DNA of 53,723 bases from Oscillochloris sp. ZM17-4 (lineage in GTDB: Bacteria; Chloroflexota; Chloroflexia; Chloroflexales; Chloroflexaceae). The stretch lies in assembly GCF_019599295.1 (NCBI RefSeq), contig NZ_JAIEWN010000003.1, positions 240,127 to 293,849 on the forward strand, written 5' to 3'. A program made the position numbers and the translations under genes. This document shows positions 50,387-53,723 of the stretch, one piece after another. Each line of letters begins with the position of its first letter. Position 1 is the first letter of the stretch. A model generated the notes under the pieces. That model saw only the letters and a list, made by a program, of their open reading frames with translations, did no database searches and was not told the origin of the DNA.

Positions 50387-51892
50387 TCAGTGCGCCGCCA
50401 CCGCGCCCTCGGCGGCGGCCGCGTCCTCGGCGGCCCGGCGGCTGCGCAGGTCGCCGACATTGCCGCGCGGGGCCAGGAAGGTCACAGCCAGGGCCATGAT
50501 CGCGATCCAGAGGGTCGAGCCGAAGGTGTGCGAGAGGGCGGTGGCCAGGGCCGCCCGCGCGCCGCCCTCCAGGGAGGCCGCGCCGCCGCCGCCGAGCAGG
50601 TCGCCCAGGGGCACCGAGTCGGGGGCGATGCCGGAGGCCTGCAGGGCGGCGGTGAGCGAGGTGGCCAGGATGACGCCGAGCACCGCCACGCCGAAGGTGC
50701 CGCCGATCGTCCGGCTGAACTGCACGGTGGCCGTGGCCGAGCCCAGATCCGTGCGGGCCACACTGCTCTGCACAGCGATCAGGAAGGAGGGGATGGATGC
50801 GCCCATGCCGAAGCCCATCAGGGACAGGGCCACCACCAGCTCCAGCTGGCCCATGTCGGGGCGCACCCGCGAGAGCAGGAAGGTGCCCAGCACAAAGCCG
50901 AGCATGCCGGTGATCGCCAGCGAGCGGTAGCTGAAGCGCAGCATGAGCCGGCTGGCCACGATGCTGGTGACCACCCAGCCCAGCAGCATGGGCGTCAGGG
51001 TCGAGCCGGCCTGGGTGGCGGTGGTGCCGAGCACGCCCTGCACAAACAGCGGCACGTAGGACATGCTGCCGAAGAGCACCCATCCGGCCAGCACGCCGTG
51101 GGCGCAGGCCACGGCGAACATGCGGTCGCGCATGATCAGGCGCACCGGCAGGATGGGCGCGGCCGCCCGCAGCTCCACGACGATCAGGGCCGCCGTGGAG
51201 GCCGCCGCCGCCGCCAGCAGGCCCCAGCTCAGCGGCGAGCTCAGGTCGCTCAGGCCGAGCAGCAGCGTCACCACGCCCACGCTCAGCAGCGCCGCGCCGG
51301 CGTAGTCGATCGCCGGGCGCTTCGCCTCGCCGCGCTCCGGGTCCTGCCAGGCCGTCCAGACCAGGGCCGCCGCGATCAGGCCCGGCGGGATGTTGATCAG
51401 GAAGACCCAGTGCCACGAGATCTGGTCGACCAGAAAGCCGCCGATCAGCGGACCGATCACCGAGCTGACGCCCCAGACCCCCGAGAAGAGGCCCTGCACC
51501 TTGGCACGCTGCTCGAAGGTGAAGATATCGCCGACGATGATGAAGGCCAGGGGCAGCAGGCCGCCCGCGCCGAGGCCCTGGAGCGCCCGCGCCGCGATCA
51601 GCATCGGCATGCTCATGGCCGCCCCGCAGAGCAGCGAGCCGGCGATGAACAGCGCGATCGCCGCCATGTAGATCGGCCGCCGCCCGTAGATGTCCGAGAG
51701 CTTGCCGAAGATCGGCCCCGCCGTCGTCGAGGTGAGCATGTAGATCGCGAAGACCCAGCTGTAGCTGGCCAGGCCGCCCAGCTCGCCCACGATCGTCGGC
51801 ATCGCCGTGGCGATCACCGTGCTCTCCATCGAGGCCATAAACAGGCTCATCATCACCCCGATGGTGATCAGCACCACGCGCTGACGTGTCAC
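50387..51892 (-). CDS. DHA2-family MFS drug exporter (EmrB/QacA type)
   Basis: 501 residues from GTG 51892 (AAGGAG 6 bases upstream). Fourteen helices by hydropathy. Family motifs: motif A GKLSDIYGRRPIY, motif B region ALQGLGAGGLLPLAF, motif C VSSVIGPLIGG. Proton-driven export of drugs or metabolites. A LysR gene lies upstream on the same strand beyond a 270-bp spacer and might regulate it. Confidence 0.93.
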   Translation of the reverse strand: MTRQRVVLITIGVMMSLFMASMESTVIATAMPTIVGELGGLASYSWVFAIYMLTSTTAGPIFGKLSDIYGRRPIYMAAIALFIAGSLLCGAAMSMPMLIAARALQGLGAGGLLPLAFIIVGDIFTFEQRAKVQGLFSGVWGVSSVIGPLIGGFLVDQISWHWVFLINIPPGLIAAALVWTAWQDPERGEAKRPAIDYAGAALLSVGVVTLLLGLSDLSSPLSWGLLAAAAASTAALIVVELRAAAPILPVRLIMRDRMFAVACAHGVLAGWVLFGSMSYVPLFVQGVLGTTATQAGSTLTPMLLGWVVTSIVASRLMLRFSYRSLAITGMLGFVLGTFLLSRVRPDMGQLELVVALSLMGFGMGASIPSFLIAVQSSVARTDLGSATATVQFSRTIGGTFGVAVLGVILATSLTAALQASGIAPDSVPLGDLLGGGGAASLEGGARAALATALSHTFGSTLWIAIMALAVTFLAPRGNVGDLRSRRAAEDAAAAEGAVAAH

Positions 51893-51992
51893 GCCGCTCT
51901 CCTTACGTGCGCCGCATAGCGCCACTTATCTGCTTTGTCCAATATTGACCGTCTGAAGAATACCTGAGATCGGCGGCGCAGGCAAGGGGCTA

Positions 51993-52164
51993 GAGGCGGA
52001 GTCCACGGCTGATGCAATGTCGCCGCATGGCGGGGGTTTGGGGGTGGCGAAGCCACCCCCAAAGATTTTTGTTGAGGTTTTGGCGGCTTCGCCGCCAAAA
52101 CCTCAACAAAAAGTAGGGTCTGGGGCGCAGCCCCAGGATGTTGCAACAGCCCTGAGGCGGAGTC
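51993..52164. repeat. MITE-like multi-hairpin element with 11-bp direct repeats
   Basis: Direct repeats GAGGCGGAGTC at 51993-52003 and 52154-52164 flank about 150 bp with three perfect hairpins: GGGGGTGGC/GCCACCCCC, a long TTTTTGTTGAGG...CCTCAACAAAAA stem, and CTGGGGC/GCCCCAG. Confidence 0.65.
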
Positions 52165-53095
52165 AGGCCGGCGCGAGGATGCCGGCCTTGTTCAGCAGCG
52201 CGCGGCACTGCGGGCCTGCGAGGAAGTCGTAGAGCGACTGGACGGCGCGGGGCAGGCCGCGCTCGCGGGCGCGCACCAGGTACCACTCCTGCTGGAGCGG
52301 CTGGCCGGCGAGATCGATCGCGCCGAGGCCCTCGCCGCGGCCGGGCACACAGATCTTCGGCACAAAGGCCAGGCCGAGGCCCGAGCGCACGCCCTGCACG
52401 ATCGCGGTCATGCTGTCGGCCTCCAGGGAGACCCGCAGGTCGGCGGCGGCCACGCCCCGGCGGCGCAGGCTCTCCTCGATCAGCCGGCGCAGGGGCGCGC
52501 CGGCGCGCGGCAGCAGCAGGCCGTGCTCGCGCAGCACGCCGGGCGGCACCTGCTCCTGCTTGAGCAGCGGGTGGGCGTTGGGTGCCAGCAGCGACAGGGG
52601 CTCGGCGCCGATGGCCTGCGACTCCAGGCCGCGGCGGCGCTGCTGCTCCTCCAGCAGCAGCAGCGAGAGGCGGCGCTCGCCCAGCCCGTCGATCAGGGCG
52701 TCGGCCTGAGCTACCTCCAGCTCCACGCTCACGGCGGGGAACTGCTCACGGAAGGCGGCCAGCAGGCGCGGCAGCAGCCGCTCGCCGCTGCTCGGCGTAC
52801 ACCCAACCAGCACCCGCCCCGTCACCTGGCCGCGCAGGGCGATGATGCTCTGTGCGGCCCGCTCGGCGAGGGCCACCAGCTCGCGCGCGCTGCCCAGCAG
52901 CTCCTCGCCGGCGTGGGTCGGCACCATGCGCTGGCCGACCCGCCGGAACAGCCGCACGTCGCCGAGCTGCTCCTCCAGTGCGCGGATCTGCTGGCTCACC
53001 GCCGGCTGCGACATGTGCAGCCGCTGGGCCGCCGCCGAGTAGCTGCCCTCGTCGACAACGGCCAGGAAGGTTCTGAGGTGGAAGGTGCTCAGCAT
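52163..53095 (-). CDS. LysR-type transcriptional regulator
   Basis: 310 residues. N-terminal winged helix HLRTFLAVVDEGSYSAAAQRLHMSQPAVSQQIRALEE (5-41) and a periplasmic-binding-type effector domain from about 90. Start ATG 53095; the open frame upstream is AAAAGGT heptad repeat, and no ribosome site is seen. Target unknown; the DHA2 exporter downstream is a candidate. Confidence 0.92.
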   Translation of the reverse strand: MLSTFHLRTFLAVVDEGSYSAAAQRLHMSQPAVSQQIRALEEQLGDVRLFRRVGQRMVPTHAGEELLGSARELVALAERAAQSIIALRGQVTGRVLVGCTPSSGERLLPRLLAAFREQFPAVSVELEVAQADALIDGLGERRLSLLLLEEQQRRRGLESQAIGAEPLSLLAPNAHPLLKQEQVPPGVLREHGLLLPRAGAPLRRLIEESLRRRGVAAADLRVSLEADSMTAIVQGVRSGLGLAFVPKICVPGRGEGLGAIDLAGQPLQQEWYLVRARERGLPRAVQSLYDFLAGPQCRALLNKAGILAPA

Positions 53096-53097
53096 GT

Positions 53098-53182
53098 CAA
53101 GGTAAAAGGCAAAAGGTAAAAGGTAAAAGTCGCACGTATGATGCGCCAATTCAACATTCAACATTCAACATTCAACATTCAT
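53098..53182. repeat. AAAAGGT and CATTCAA heptad arrays
   Basis: Four AAAAGGT/AAAAGGC units touch the LysR start; five CATTCAA units follow at 53148-53182. Confidence 0.9.
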
Positions 53183-53183
53183 C

Positions 53184-53684
53184 CTAGCGCCGTAGCGTCG
53201 CCCGCTGCATAATCGTCACCGGCTCGACGCCGATCAGCGCGCCGATTCGCTCGATGCCGCCGGTGCCGTAGGCCACCACATAGTAGGGGGTCAGCGACAG
53301 GCGCTCGCCGGAGCGCAGCCGCAGCTCAATGCGGTGCTGGGCCCGCCGCAGCACGCGCACGTCCATCCCCACCACCTCGCTCAGCGGGCGGGTCTGCACG
53401 GCCCGCCCGTGCAGGCCGTAGCGCGCGATCCGCACCTGGTCGCCGCCCCGGTCGAAGGTGCAGACCACGAACTGCCCGGCGGCGACGGCGACGAAGAGCA
53501 CCAGCGTGATCAGGCCGGCCAGCCCGAGGGCGGTGCCGCCATCCATCGCCCGCGACCCGGCGGCCAGCTCGGCGACGAGCGTCCCGACGCCGTAGAGCGT
53601 CACCCCAATGAATAACCAGGCCAGCAGCGGCAGGTAGCGTATGGTGAGGCGGCTCTCGCCGCCCTGCATCAGATTGATTGTCAT
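53184..53684 (-). CDS. Two-helix membrane protein, 166 aa
   Basis: Helices at about 17-42 and 50-74, then a cytoplasmic beta-rich domain (DQVRIARYGLHGRAVQTRPLSEVVGMDV ... SLTPYYVVAYG) like bacterial PH-type domains. AGGAA lies 5 bases before the ATG. No firm family. Confidence 0.65.
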   Translation of the reverse strand: MTINLMQGGESRLTIRYLPLLAWLFIGVTLYGVGTLVAELAAGSRAMDGGTALGLAGLITLVLFVAVAAGQFVVCTFDRGGDQVRIARYGLHGRAVQTRPLSEVVGMDVRVLRRAQHRIELRLRSGERLSLTPYYVVAYGTGGIERIGALIGVEPVTIMQRATLRR

Positions 53685-53694
53685 AGGGTTCCTG

Positions 53695-53723
53695 TTGGGG
53701 CGCAGCAGCGCCGCGCTGCTGCG
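53695..53723. repeat. GGGGCGCAGCAG-family palindrome, cut by window end
   Basis: Arm GGGGCGCAGCAGCGC and most of its complement before the sequence ends. Confidence 0.8.

Overview
The window is GC-rich chromosomal DNA, probably from a member of the Chloroflexota (class Chloroflexia-like). This rests on GC-rich housekeeping genes, a MalT/SARP-type giant regulator, and intergenic spaces packed with 7-bp tandem repeats and long palindromes. It is inference from gene content, not a phylogenetic test.

Region 1 (1-2343): dnaK, then a repeat-rich spacer and a complete tRNA-Ser(GGA).

Region 2 (2328-20416): an 18.07-kb integrated element inserted in the 3' end of the tRNA-Ser gene and bounded by a 16-bp direct repeat. 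It carries a tyrosine integrase, an excisionase-like HTH protein, and an XRE repressor divergent from a P22-type antirepressor with two visible sigma70-like promoters. It also has a ParB/KorB-like protein with six dispersed copies of a parS-like palindrome, and a replication module: a winged-helix initiator whose own gene holds five 18-bp iterons (as in lambda O), coupled to a stand-alone DnaA domain IV protein. There are two FtsK/HerA-superfamily ATPases and many tiny membrane proteins. One minus-strand block (18330-14286) runs: small membrane proteins, a tRNA-like gene, a coat-like two-helix peptide ending in KKFTNW, a strong terminator, a one-TM coiled-coil protein, a secreted membrane-anchored spike-like protein, then more small membrane proteins. 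This order recalls filamentous phages or pleomorphic membrane viruses. An alternative reading is a conjugative element using an FtsK-type translocase, like actinomycete AICEs. No capsid, terminase, relaxase, VirB4 or rolling-circle Rep is visible. This element is the best candidate here for an undescribed system.

Region 3 (20429-53684): ordinary chromosome. It holds an ABC-2 exporter (ATPase plus two permeases); a beta-ketothiolase, acetoacetyl-CoA reductase and phasin-like set for polyhydroxybutyrate precursors; the giant regulator; 5-oxoprolinase subunits pxpC, pxpB and pxpA with a hemolysin III-type gene among them; an Uma2-family protein; purF; a DmpA-like peptidase; a spermidine/Fe3+-type ABC importer; an RNA uracil methyltransferase; purC, purM and hisG; a creatininase-family gene; a HisS/HisZ-like gene; a DHA2 drug exporter; a LysR regulator; and several acetyltransferases. 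Almost every spacer holds a heptanucleotide array or a long perfect inverted repeat, and two such arrays have entered coding sequence.
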